Shown piece after piece: positions 38,396 through 46,302 of a stretch of DNA of 55,594 nt. Source of the DNA: Sphingobium indicum BiD32. GTDB taxonomy: Bacteria; Pseudomonadota; Alphaproteobacteria; Sphingomonadales; Sphingomonadaceae. Location of the stretch: NCBI RefSeq assembly GCF_000382885.1, contig NZ_CAVK010000143.1, forward strand, positions 1 to 55,594. The letters run 5' to 3'. The position numbers and the translations under genes were made by a program. Every line of letters begins with the position of its first letter. Position 1 is the stretch's first letter. The notes beneath the pieces were generated by a model. The model was not told where the DNA came from and made no database searches. It was given only the letters and a program-made list of their open reading frames with translations.

Positions 38396-39126
38396 CGGGA
38401 CGCGAAATTGGTGCCGTCAAAATGATCGAGCGGGGTCAATGGCGCGGCGGTGAAGTCGATCACCTTGCCAATGCGGATCGCCTTTGCCGCATTGTCGGGC
38501 TGAAAGGTGAAGCAATTGGGCGGCACCCGGCTAGCGGTGGATTGCCGCTCCATCGGAATCAGGCGGCCATTGGCGAGAATCGCGCCCCATTGCAGCAATT
38601 TGGCGGCTTCGCGATGCGGGCCGTCCAGCCCCTCGATCCAGTCGCGCAATTTCATGATCGACAGGCCCGCAATGGCAATGGGGGCTTCCATCACATGATT
38701 GCGGTGGGCGACCTGTAACAGCGGCATACCATCACGGCGGATTTCGGCGGTCGCCAGGCCGTCAATAGGATCGCAGGTGACGATGTCGTAGATGATAGTG
38801 TTGGTTTCACCGGCATGGGCGGCGGCCAGCACGGTCAGGTCGTGCAGATGGGTGCAGTTCGCCTTCTTTTCGCCGCGCGCGGGTATATCGGCCAGCGCGA
38901 CGCCGGTGAAGGTCGCCGCCAGCACCGCAGGCGCACCGGGACAGGTGGTCCAGGGCACGCGCTCCATCACCGATTCGACGCTGGTGACGATCCCGTCGTC
39001 ATGGCGCAGGATGACCGCCATGCAGTGATAATCATCCTCTAGTGCCGCGATCACCTGACCCGGCGCGGGCGTGACGCGGACGCGCCGCCGGAATCCGGGC
39101 AGCGTGTCGAGCGTGGCGCTGTCCAT
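38392..39126 (-). CDS. DUF2889 family protein
   Basis: A 244-residue protein that fits DUF2889: DDYHCMAVILRHDDGIVTSV, PGAPAVLAATFTG, NCTHLHDLTVLAAAHAG and a C-terminal PPNCFTFQPDNAAKAIRIG. DUF2889 has no defined biochemical role; it recurs in clusters for steroid, terpenoid or aromatic acyl-CoA breakdown. It is the fourth gene after P450, DUF35 and thiolase-like genes, seven bases from the last. The conserved Cys and His residues could bind metal (inference). Confidence 0.75.
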   Translation of the reverse strand: MDSATLDTLPGFRRRVRVTPAPGQVIAALEDDYHCMAVILRHDDGIVTSVESVMERVPWTTCPGAPAVLAATFTGVALADIPARGEKKANCTHLHDLTVLAAAHAGETNTIIYDIVTCDPIDGLATAEIRRDGMPLLQVAHRNHVMEAPIAIAGLSIMKLRDWIEGLDGPHREAAKLLQWGAILANGRLIPMERQSTASRVPPNCFTFQPDNAAKAIRIGKVIDFTAAPLTPLDHFDGTNFASR

Positions 39127-39132
39127 TTGTCG

Positions 39133-40296
39133 TCAGTCCTTGGCCAGCAACAGCGCCGCCGCCATCGGACCGCCGCCCGATGTCGCAATGGCGACACGGG
39201 GATCGCCGCCAATCTGGCGTGCGCCACCCTGTCCGCGTAGCTGGACGACCGCCTCATAGGCAAAGCCAAAGCCATGGAGCCGACCCCAGCCCAACTGGCC
39301 GCCGCCGGTGTTCATCGGCAGTGCGCCGTCGCGGGCGATGCGGGTGCCGCCTTCCAGGAAATGGCCACCTTCGCCCACGTCGCAAAAGCCCAGCCCTTCG
39401 AGCCAGGTGATCGGCTGAAAGGCAAAGCCGTCATAGAGCTGAACGGTATCGACGTCCTTCACGCTATAGTCGGTGTTGCGCCACAGGTCGCGGCCGGTGG
39501 GATAGGCACCCGCCCATTCGGCCTGGTCCCAGCTATAGCGTTCGACCGATCCGGCGCTGGCGGCGATGCGGATCGGCGTGGCCGTAACGTCCCCCAGCGC
39601 ATCACCCGCCGAAACGATCACGACGGTGGAGGCATCGGTGAAGCGGTCGCAATCATAAAGGCAGAAGGGCGTGCTGATCATCCGTGCGGACATATATTCG
39701 TCCATGCTCAGCGGTTTCTTCACCAGCGCGCGCGGGTTGATCGCGGCATTGGCATGATCGTTGAGCGCGACCTGCGCCAGTTGCTCGCGAGTCAGGCCGT
39801 AGCGCTTCATGTGGCGCATCGCGAATTGCGCGGTCCAGTTGGCCGCAGAGAAAGCGCCAAAGGGGGAGACCCATTGGGAATTGCCCGACACATCCTTGCG
39901 CCGTTCCATAGGCGGGAATTCTTCGGGACGGGCAAGGGCGGCGGCTTCATAGACGGTGCGGAAGCAGAGGACGTGGCGGGCAAGCCCCGCCTTGACCGCA
40001 TGGGCCGCCTCCACGATCGCGCCCAATTGCGCGGTCGATTCCGCCGCGCCGATATGCCAGCGAGTCTTGAGGCCCAGCACTTCGATCAGATCGTCCGAAC
40101 TGACCGGCGAAAAGCCCAGGAAGCTCGGCATCTTGCCGGGATAGGTTGCGACGCCGTCAATCTGGTCGAGGGTCAGGCCCGCGTCGGCAATGGCTTCACG
40201 CACGGCATCGACCGTCAGCAACAGCGGCGAACGGGTCAGGCGAACGCCGACGTCGGACATGCCGATGCCCGTAATATAGGCTTCAGGCTGTGACAT
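39133..40296 (-). CDS. SCP2-type thiolase / lipid-transfer protein (Ltp-like aldolase)
   Basis: A 387-residue thiolase-superfamily protein of the non-decarboxylating SCP2/Ltp branch. The usual nucleophile Cys near residue 85-90 is absent: the strand reads HIGAAESTAQLGAIVEAAHA. The C-terminal GHP-type motif is replaced by NTGGGQLGWGRLHGFGFAYE. In Ltp1/Ltp2 of steroid degraders such proteins, joined with a DUF35 partner, catalyse retro-aldol cleavage of a 3-hydroxyacyl-CoA side chain, not thiolysis. The DUF35 gene lies immediately upstream (two bases), so an aldolase complex is the best reading. Substrate unknown. Confidence 0.88.
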   Translation of the reverse strand: MSQPEAYITGIGMSDVGVRLTRSPLLLTVDAVREAIADAGLTLDQIDGVATYPGKMPSFLGFSPVSSDDLIEVLGLKTRWHIGAAESTAQLGAIVEAAHAVKAGLARHVLCFRTVYEAAALARPEEFPPMERRKDVSGNSQWVSPFGAFSAANWTAQFAMRHMKRYGLTREQLAQVALNDHANAAINPRALVKKPLSMDEYMSARMISTPFCLYDCDRFTDASTVVIVSAGDALGDVTATPIRIAASAGSVERYSWDQAEWAGAYPTGRDLWRNTDYSVKDVDTVQLYDGFAFQPITWLEGLGFCDVGEGGHFLEGGTRIARDGALPMNTGGGQLGWGRLHGFGFAYEAVVQLRGQGGARQIGGDPRVAIATSGGGPMAAALLLAKD

Positions 40297-40298
40297 GC

Positions 40299-40703
40299 TC
40301 AGCCCACCTTCTCAAACAGGGGGAACCAGATGCCGTCCTGCTCCTCGAACAGGACACGGACCCGATCATCCATATCCACCGCATCGACCGGGCTGCCGAC
40401 GATATTGGTGGTGAGATAGACGCCGGGCGCATCGTCCAGCTTCACCCGCGCAATGACGAAGGGGACGTCCATATCCTTGGCCCAGGCCTGATGATTGACG
40501 GTGTAGGTGTCGATCGTGCCGGTCCCTGCGACCGCATGGGGGGCAACATTTTCAGACTGGCAATGGCGGCAAAGCTCACGCGGGGGGTGGGTATATTGGC
40601 CGCAATCGCCGCAGCGCGTGATGTGCAGTTTCCCGTCCGCGCCCCCGGTCCAGAAGGCGCGGTTTTCCCGGTCGAGGCGTGGACGCGAGCGTTGCCAGGC
40701 CAT
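40299..40703 (-). CDS. DUF35 / zinc-ribbon OB-fold protein, partner of the thiolase-like protein
   Basis: A 134-residue protein with an N-terminal helix, a rubredoxin-like zinc ribbon (Cys-x2-Cys...Cys-x2-Cys in CGDCGQYTHPPRELCRHC) and a C-terminal OB-fold (GTIDTYTVNHQAW, VRVLFEEQDG). DUF35 proteins form complexes with SCP2 thiolases and are needed for their activity or stability (ChsH2-Ltp2). Encoded between P450 and thiolase-like genes with gaps of two or three bases, so all are co-transcribed. Confidence 0.92.
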   Translation of the reverse strand: MAWQRSRPRLDRENRAFWTGGADGKLHITRCGDCGQYTHPPRELCRHCQSENVAPHAVAGTGTIDTYTVNHQAWAKDMDVPFVIARVKLDDAPGVYLTTNIVGSPVDAVDMDDRVRVLFEEQDGIWFPLFEKVG

Positions 40704-40706
40704 GGG

Positions 40707-41960
40707 TCAGACGTCCCAGACCAGATGCAGACTTTCAATGCCGATGACATGGCCGCCATGGAAAACCGTCGGATGATTGGGATCGAGCCGGAATTCGGGC
40801 ATCCGCGCCAGCATTTCCTCATAGAGAACCTGCAATTCGACGCGCGCGAGATGGGAGCCGAGGCAGCGATGCGGCCCGACGCCAAAGGCGATATGGACGT
40901 TATTTTCGCGGTCGAGATCATAAATGTCGGGCTGCGGAAACTCCTTGGCGTCGAGATCGGCGGCGGGCAGGAAGAGTTTGAGCGTTTCGCCCGGCATCAT
41001 GCGCGCGCCCGCAAGCTCCGCTTCCTTCTTGATGATGCGCATCGGCACGGTGAAGGTGTAGCGGCGCAGCATTTCTTCCGCAGCTTCTGCGATCAGTTTG
41101 GGTTCCGCGCGCAATTTGCGTTGCAGGGGCAGATCGGTGGCAAGACCGCGCATGGCCAGCCCCATACCGTTCATCACCGTGTCCAGCCCCGCGATGAACA
41201 GCAGTACGCCATAATTTTCCATGTCGGCGAGCGTTGTGGGCTGGCCATCAATTTCCAGCTTCCACAGCATCGACAATATATCGTCGCGCGGATTGTCGCG
41301 GCGATCCAGCACGGTGTCGCGCATGGCGGCGGCGATTTTTTGCAGGCGACGCATGGAGCCTTCGCGGTCGCTGTCGATCGCCTCCATATGCTCCTTCACG
41401 ATGGCGCGATATTCGGGCAGGCGATCGAGCGGCAGGCCCAGCATTTTGAGGAACACCTGCACCGGCAGCGGTTCAGCGACCGCAGACATGAACTCGCACC
41501 GCCCCGCAGGCTTCATCTCCTCGATCAGGGCACCCGCCAGTTCACGGATACTGTCGCGCAATGCCGCAATCGTCTTGGGAGAAAACACCTTTTGCAGCGG
41601 CTGACGATATTTGGTGTGTTCCGGCGGATCGAGCGTGATCGGGATCGGCTGGGGGATGTGCGGCGCGCCCGGCGGCAGCGAGGCGAGAAGCGCCTTCATC
41701 TTGTCCTGAGGTACGAACTCGCTGGAATAGGTTTCGGTGTCGCGGGATGCTTCATGATTGGCCGCGTGGGTCAGCGCGACCCAGCCGCCGCCATTGCGCG
41801 GGGTCCAGAATACCGGCGGCGCGCTGTGCAGCAGGTCGAGGATGCGGGCGTGGGGATCGGCCAGCAGGCCCGGATCGGCATGGACATCGAAATCATAGAC
41901 CAGCGCGTCCGGTACATGGGCGGGCTTGGGTGCAGCGGGGCTTAAGGCGGCGTGGACCAT
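40707..41960 (-). CDS. Cytochrome P450, P450cam-like
   Basis: A 417-residue class I bacterial P450. The haem loop is FGVGPHRCLGSHLAR with the Cys ligand; the I-helix reads LFIAGLDTVMNGMG, the GLDTV form also seen in P450cam; the K-helix ExxR is EEMLRR; and the C-terminus LHLVWDV resembles that of CYP101. CYP101-type enzymes oxidise terpenoids (camphor, ionones), which is a hint but no proof of substrate. The ATG at 41960 has a GGAG site; a TTG five codons upstream is less likely. Electron supply may come from the ferredoxin encoded divergently 215 bases away. Confidence 0.92.
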   Translation of the reverse strand: MVHAALSPAAPKPAHVPDALVYDFDVHADPGLLADPHARILDLLHSAPPVFWTPRNGGGWVALTHAANHEASRDTETYSSEFVPQDKMKALLASLPPGAPHIPQPIPITLDPPEHTKYRQPLQKVFSPKTIAALRDSIRELAGALIEEMKPAGRCEFMSAVAEPLPVQVFLKMLGLPLDRLPEYRAIVKEHMEAIDSDREGSMRRLQKIAAAMRDTVLDRRDNPRDDILSMLWKLEIDGQPTTLADMENYGVLLFIAGLDTVMNGMGLAMRGLATDLPLQRKLRAEPKLIAEAAEEMLRRYTFTVPMRIIKKEAELAGARMMPGETLKLFLPAADLDAKEFPQPDIYDLDRENNVHIAFGVGPHRCLGSHLARVELQVLYEEMLARMPEFRLDPNHPTVFHGGHVIGIESLHLVWDV

Positions 41961-42175
41961 GTGAATCTCCGGCAATCCTGGATCTTGTTAAAACCGGTGT
42001 CGCGCGCAGCGCCGCCAAAGGCAATGTCAGCCGCGCGTCGCCCGACGATACCGCACCGACGATAGACGCACAGCCCTGCCCCGCTGCCGTATCGTGGCAG
42101 CGATTGAGCGGATGGCCATGTTGATCGACACATCTTTCTCCTTTCTAAGGACAGCAACCATTGCGGAGACGCCTC
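41961..42175. promoter_or_regulatory. Divergent P450 / ferredoxin promoter region
   Basis: A 215-base gap between the two divergent operons. It holds a perfect 7-bp-arm inverted repeat, CGCTGCC (42082-42088) and GGCAGCG (42096-42102), with a seven-base spacer: a candidate operator. An ORF reading through this region on the minus strand has no ribosome site and no family character. GCGGAG lies before the ferredoxin ATG. Confidence 0.45.
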
Positions 42176-42406
42176 ATGAAAATTCGTATCGAAAAGGCCG
42201 GTTGCGTGGGCAATGCCCGCTGCGCCGCCGTGTCGGAAACCCTCTATCCGCTCGATGACGATGGCTACATCGATACCGAGGGGTTCGACGTGCCGAAGGG
42301 CGAGGAGCGCGCCGCGCGAAATGGCGCGCGCGCCTGCCCCGAACGGATCATCTTCGTCGAGGAAGATGACGGCAGCATCAGCTGGCCCCCCGCGGCCAAA
42401 GCCTGA
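42176..42406 (+). CDS. [3Fe-4S]-type ferredoxin
   Basis: A 76-residue ferredoxin with three conserved cysteines: Cys10 and Cys16 (CVGNARC) and Cys54 (ACPERII). This CX5C...CP pattern is that of the single-cluster [3Fe-4S] ferredoxins that feed bacterial P450s. GGAG lies eight bases before the ATG. It starts the plus-strand operon and is divergent from the P450 gene, its likely partner. Confidence 0.88.
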   Translation: MKIRIEKAGCVGNARCAAVSETLYPLDDDGYIDTEGFDVPKGEERAARNGARACPERIIFVEEDDGSISWPPAAKA

Positions 42407-42428
42407 CATCAGAATTGGAGAGCCAAGA

Positions 42429-43256
42429 ATGAGCGACCTATTGGGCTATAAGGGCAAGCGCGTCATCGTGAGCGGATGTTTTTCCGGCATGGGGGAGGCG
42501 ACGGCAAAGCTGTTGCTGGAACTGGGCGCGGAAGTGCATGGGCTGGATTATAAGGACAGCGCCCTGCCACTGGCCTCGTTCCACAATGTCGACCTGCGCG
42601 ATCCGGCATCCATCGATGCGGCAGTGGCGGGTATCGGCGGCAAGGTGGACGCCCTGTTCAACTGCGCGGGCCTGCCGCAATCCTTCCCGGCGATGGACGT
42701 GATGAAGGTCAATTTCATCGGCTTGCGCCATCTGACGCAGCAGGTGCTGCCGCTGATGGGACCAGGCGGGGCGATCGCCAGCATTGCATCGACGGGAGGG
42801 CTTGGCTGGAGCCGCCGGATTCCGACCAATATGGAATTCGTCACGACCAAGGGCTTTGACGAGGCCATCGCCTGGTGCGATGCCAATCCCGACACGGTCA
42901 AGGAAGGCTACAGCTTCTCCAAGGAGAATGTGATCGTGTGGACCCAATATATGGGCGCGCACCTGATCAAGCAGGGCATCCGCATCAACTGCACCCTGCC
43001 CTCCCCCACGCAAACGCCGATGATGGCCGCGTTCGAGGCGACGTCGGGCAAGGATGTCATCGCCGCGGCCGCCGAACCGATGGGCCGCTATTCGACGCCA
43101 GAGGAACAGGCCGCCGGACTGGTGCTGATCAACAGTGATCTGGCCAGCATCGTCAACGGCGTGGTGTTCCCGGTCGATGGCGGTTTCATGGGTGGGGTCG
43201 CTACCGGACAGGTGGACCTGAGCGTCATGATGCGCCGTTCCGCGCCCGCGCAATAA
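42429..43256 (+). CDS. SDR-family oxidoreductase
   Basis: A 275-residue short-chain dehydrogenase: VSGCFSGMGEA (GxxxGxG near residues 15-21), Asp near 40 (LDYKD, NAD-type), FNCAGLP in place of NNAG, Ser in SIASTGG, and Tyr-x3-Lys in GYSFSKENVIVW. The length and the insertion before the active-site Tyr (WCDANPDTVKEG) place it near 3-alpha-hydroxysteroid/carbonyl reductase-like SDRs. GGAGAGCC precedes the ATG. It probably oxidises an alcohol made by the P450 or by hydration (inference). Confidence 0.9.
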   Translation: MSDLLGYKGKRVIVSGCFSGMGEATAKLLLELGAEVHGLDYKDSALPLASFHNVDLRDPASIDAAVAGIGGKVDALFNCAGLPQSFPAMDVMKVNFIGLRHLTQQVLPLMGPGGAIASIASTGGLGWSRRIPTNMEFVTTKGFDEAIAWCDANPDTVKEGYSFSKENVIVWTQYMGAHLIKQGIRINCTLPSPTQTPMMAAFEATSGKDVIAAAAEPMGRYSTPEEQAAGLVLINSDLASIVNGVVFPVDGGFMGGVATGQVDLSVMMRRSAPAQ

Positions 43257-43276
43257 TCCCCCCGGAGCATAGCCCC

Positions 43277-45487
43277 ATGAATTTCGACCTGACCGACGAC
43301 CAGGAAATGATGCGCGACATGTTCGCGCGCTTTCTGGACGAACATAGCAGCATGGCCCGCGTGCGTGAGGCCGCGCCGTCGGGGTTTGACCCAGCGCTAT
43401 GGTCGGGGCTGGCGGAATTGGGGGCGCTGTCGATTCGCGTGCCGGAGGACGCAGGCGGCCTCGGCCTGGGCCTGTTCGATGCTGCTATCCTGATGGAGGA
43501 AGCGGGCCGGACGCTGGCGTCGGGACCGCTGGCCGAAACATTGGTGACCGCGCGCCTGCTGGCGCAGCTGGGCGGCGATGCCGGAGCAACGCTGCTGGCG
43601 CAGGTCGTCAGCGGCGAGGTGGTTGCCAGCCTGGCGTTCCACGATGCGGCGGTCGAGCCTGCCCAATGGATCGGCGGCGGACAGGTGGCGCAGGCAATCA
43701 TCGCGCGGATGGGCGATGAGATCGTCCTGATCAGCGTGCCCGACACGGCGCGGATCGCGGAGGAAAATCTGGCCTCCACCCCGATGGCGGAAATCGACCT
43801 GCTGGCGCATCCGCGCGTGACGCTGGCGTCGGGCGCGGATGCGCTCGCGACTTTTGCCGCCGGTGTCGAGGAATGGAAGCTGCTGATCGCAGCGGGCCTC
43901 GCCGGGGTCGGGCGGGAGGCGTTGAAACTCGCGGCGGCCTATGCCTGCGAGCGCAAGCAGTTCGACCAGTATATCGGCCAGTTCCAGGCGATTTCCCATC
44001 CGCTCGCCGACCTTTTGTGCGACATGGATGGCGGCAAGTTTCTGGTGTGGAAGGCGATCCGCGACCTGGCCGATGGCGTGTCGGAAGCCGGGGCGACCAT
44101 CTCCATGGCGGCATGGTGGAACAGCGATGCGGCAGGCCGGGCGGTGGCTCAGGCGCTGCACACGTTCGGCGGCTATGGCCTGACCACCGAATATGATATT
44201 TTTCTGTTCAACCTGCGGGCCAAGGCATGGCCGCTGGTGCTGGGCGATCCGCAGGCGATGATCGCAGAGGCCGGTCGACGCCTTTATGGCGGGGAAGCCG
44301 CCGCCTTGCCGGACGCAGGCGCGATGCCGGTCGACTTCGATCTGGGTGAGGACGCGCGGGCGATCACGCAGGAGATTGAGGCCTTTTTTGCCGCGAACGT
44401 GACACCGGAAATGCGCGAGACGTTCCACTATAGCTGGGAGGGCTATAATCCGGAGCTGAACCGCAAGCTGGCAGAACAAAATCTCCTCTATCTGGGCCTG
44501 CCCAAGGATGTCGGCGGGCGTGGCCTGTCCGCCTATGAAAAGACCGCCGCGATGGATGCGTTCGAGGTGCAGGGATATAACAACCCAGCAGCAGGCGTGA
44601 CGCAGATGGTGGCGCTGATCATCCATCGGTTCGGCACGGACGAATTGAAGGAAGCCATATTGCCGCAGATCATGCGCGGCGAGGTAATCTGTTCGCTGGG
44701 CTATTCCGAGCCGGGTTCCGGTTCCGACGTATTTGCCGCGCAGTGCCGCGCCACGCAGGAGTCGGACGGCAGCTGGCGGATCGATGGCACCAAGATGTTC
44801 ACCAGCGGGGCGAACCTGTCCACCTATGTGCTGATGCTGTGCCGCACCAACATGGAAGTCGCCAAGCATAAGGGGCTGACCATGTTCATCGTGCCGTTGA
44901 AGGCCGATGGCGTGACGATCCAGCCGGTTTATACCTTTCAGGACGAGCGCACCAACATCACCTTCTATGACGGGGTCCGCATCCCCGACAGTTGGCGGCT
45001 GGGCGAGATTGATGGCGGTGTGCGGACGATGAGCGCATCGCTGGAGCTGGAACATGGCGGCGGCTTTGCCAAATATCAGCGCGCCATGCTCCACGCCGCC
45101 GAAACGCTGTGCCGGGAGAGAAGCCACAAGGGCAAGCCGCTGATCGAGGATGCGGGTGCGCAGGCGCGGCTGGCGCGCACCGCCGCCAATCTGTGGGTGT
45201 CGGAACTGATCGCCTTCCGCGCCAATTGGGCGAGCATGGAGAAGAAACCGAACCTGGCCTATGGGCCGATGGCCAAGATGTTCAGCTCCGAAAAATTCCA
45301 GAGCGACGCCCGCGACCTGCTGGACCTGACGGCGCCACTATCCCTGTCCAAGCGCAAGGGCGCGGCGGCGGAGATCAACATGTTCTATCGCCATGCGCAG
45401 GGCGCGACCATTTATGGCGGGACAAGCGAGGTCCATCGTTCCATGATCGCCGAGCGCGCGCTGGGCCTGCCACGCACCCGCGCCTGA
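43277..45487 (+). CDS. Fused double acyl-CoA dehydrogenase (FadE34-like)
   Basis: A 736-residue chain made of two acyl-CoA dehydrogenase modules. Residues 1-~345 are a small-subunit-like module (MNFDLTDDQEMMRDMFARFL; FDQYIGQFQAISHPLADL; HTFGGYGLTTEYDIFLFNLR). Residues ~355-736 are a full module (CSLGYSEPGSGSDVFAAQCR; WRIDGTKMFTSGANLS; IYGGTSEVHRSMIAERALGL). The order small+large is the same pairing that is split into two genes at 27.1 and 29.6 kb. Mycobacterial FadE34, acting on steroid side-chain CoA esters, is such a fusion. The gene lies 20 bases after the SDR and 10 before a hydratase. Confidence 0.92.
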   Translation: MNFDLTDDQEMMRDMFARFLDEHSSMARVREAAPSGFDPALWSGLAELGALSIRVPEDAGGLGLGLFDAAILMEEAGRTLASGPLAETLVTARLLAQLGGDAGATLLAQVVSGEVVASLAFHDAAVEPAQWIGGGQVAQAIIARMGDEIVLISVPDTARIAEENLASTPMAEIDLLAHPRVTLASGADALATFAAGVEEWKLLIAAGLAGVGREALKLAAAYACERKQFDQYIGQFQAISHPLADLLCDMDGGKFLVWKAIRDLADGVSEAGATISMAAWWNSDAAGRAVAQALHTFGGYGLTTEYDIFLFNLRAKAWPLVLGDPQAMIAEAGRRLYGGEAAALPDAGAMPVDFDLGEDARAITQEIEAFFAANVTPEMRETFHYSWEGYNPELNRKLAEQNLLYLGLPKDVGGRGLSAYEKTAAMDAFEVQGYNNPAAGVTQMVALIIHRFGTDELKEAILPQIMRGEVICSLGYSEPGSGSDVFAAQCRATQESDGSWRIDGTKMFTSGANLSTYVLMLCRTNMEVAKHKGLTMFIVPLKADGVTIQPVYTFQDERTNITFYDGVRIPDSWRLGEIDGGVRTMSASLELEHGGGFAKYQRAMLHAAETLCRERSHKGKPLIEDAGAQARLARTAANLWVSELIAFRANWASMEKKPNLAYGPMAKMFSSEKFQSDARDLLDLTAPLSLSKRKGAAAEINMFYRHAQGATIYGGTSEVHRSMIAERALGLPRTRA

Positions 45488-45497
45488 GGATGATGAG

Positions 45498-46298
45498 ATG
45501 AGCGACGCCCCGCATCTGTTGACGCAGGACCAGGACGGCATCCTGATCGCCACGCTGAACCGGCCCGACAAGCTGAACGCATTGTCGGCGCAGACGATGG
45601 CGCTGTTCGAGCAGGCATTGCTGCGCTTTCGCGATACGCCGGAATTGCGGGTCATGCTGATCCGGGCGACCGGGCGCTATTTCTGTTCGGGGGCGGACCT
45701 TAAAAGCGGGGATGCGCCTGCCTATCCGCGCACGCCGTCCGGCATCCGCGAGAACCACCGGCTCAACCTCAACGGGATGCAGCGCATCTATGACGAGATG
45801 GAGCATATCGAAAAGCCGATTGTCAGCGCCATTCATGCGACCTGTGTCGGGGGCGGACTGGAAATGGCATTGTCATGCGATTTCCGACTGGCGGCCAAGA
45901 GCGCGGCTTTCTCCTTCCCCGAAGGCCTGTTCGGCGTGCTGCCCGCATCCAATGGGGTAAGTCGCCTGACCCGCATATGTGGGCCGCACTGGGCGCGCTG
46001 GCTGATCATGGGCAACCAAAAGGCCGATGCCGACCGCGCGCTGATCATGGGGCTGGTGCATGACGTGCTGCCCGATGAAGGGTTTGACGAGGCGGCGCTG
46101 AATTTCTGCCGTCACCTGACGAAGCAGAATGCCGAACAGATGGGCGCGGCCAAGATCGCGATCGAACTGGCCGCCGAGGTCGGGCCGTCCATGGGCCGTC
46201 ATGTCGAGCGGATGGCCAATAGCGCGCTGATGCTGAACCCGGCCTATCTGGAAGGGATGGAGCGTTATCTGAAGGGCGTGGGCGGCAAGAAGGACTGA
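45498..46298 (+). CDS. Enoyl-CoA hydratase/isomerase family protein
   Basis: A 266-residue crotonase-fold protein: IATLNRPDKLNALS, RYFCSGADLKSGD (oxyanion hole), SAIHATCVGGGLEMALSCDF (second oxyanion-hole helix) and SFPEGLFGVLPASNG, where one hydratase Glu is expected. It probably hydrates the enoyl-CoA made by the fused dehydrogenase, giving the 3-hydroxyacyl-CoA that the Ltp-DUF35 pair could cleave (inference). It ends the plus-strand operon and converges on the TetR gene, five bases away. Confidence 0.9.
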   Translation: MSDAPHLLTQDQDGILIATLNRPDKLNALSAQTMALFEQALLRFRDTPELRVMLIRATGRYFCSGADLKSGDAPAYPRTPSGIRENHRLNLNGMQRIYDEMEHIEKPIVSAIHATCVGGGLEMALSCDFRLAAKSAAFSFPEGLFGVLPASNGVSRLTRICGPHWARWLIMGNQKADADRALIMGLVHDVLPDEGFDEAALNFCRHLTKQNAEQMGAAKIAIELAAEVGPSMGRHVERMANSALMLNPAYLEGMERYLKGVGGKKD

Positions 46299-46302
46299 GC
46301 CT

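Noticed and set aside
40290..41945. 551-residue plus-strand open frame
   Set aside because: It is antisense to the P450 and DUF35 genes, which have complete motifs. Its product is Arg/Gln/His-rich shadow sequence typical of high-GC antisense frames.
41942..42409. 155-residue minus-strand frame across the P450/ferredoxin gap
   Set aside because: It overlaps the ferredoxin gene and lacks a ribosome site and any family pattern; the gap is better read as a divergent promoter.
43397..45127. 576-residue minus-strand open frame
   Set aside because: Antisense to the fused acyl-CoA dehydrogenase; no ribosome site or domain.
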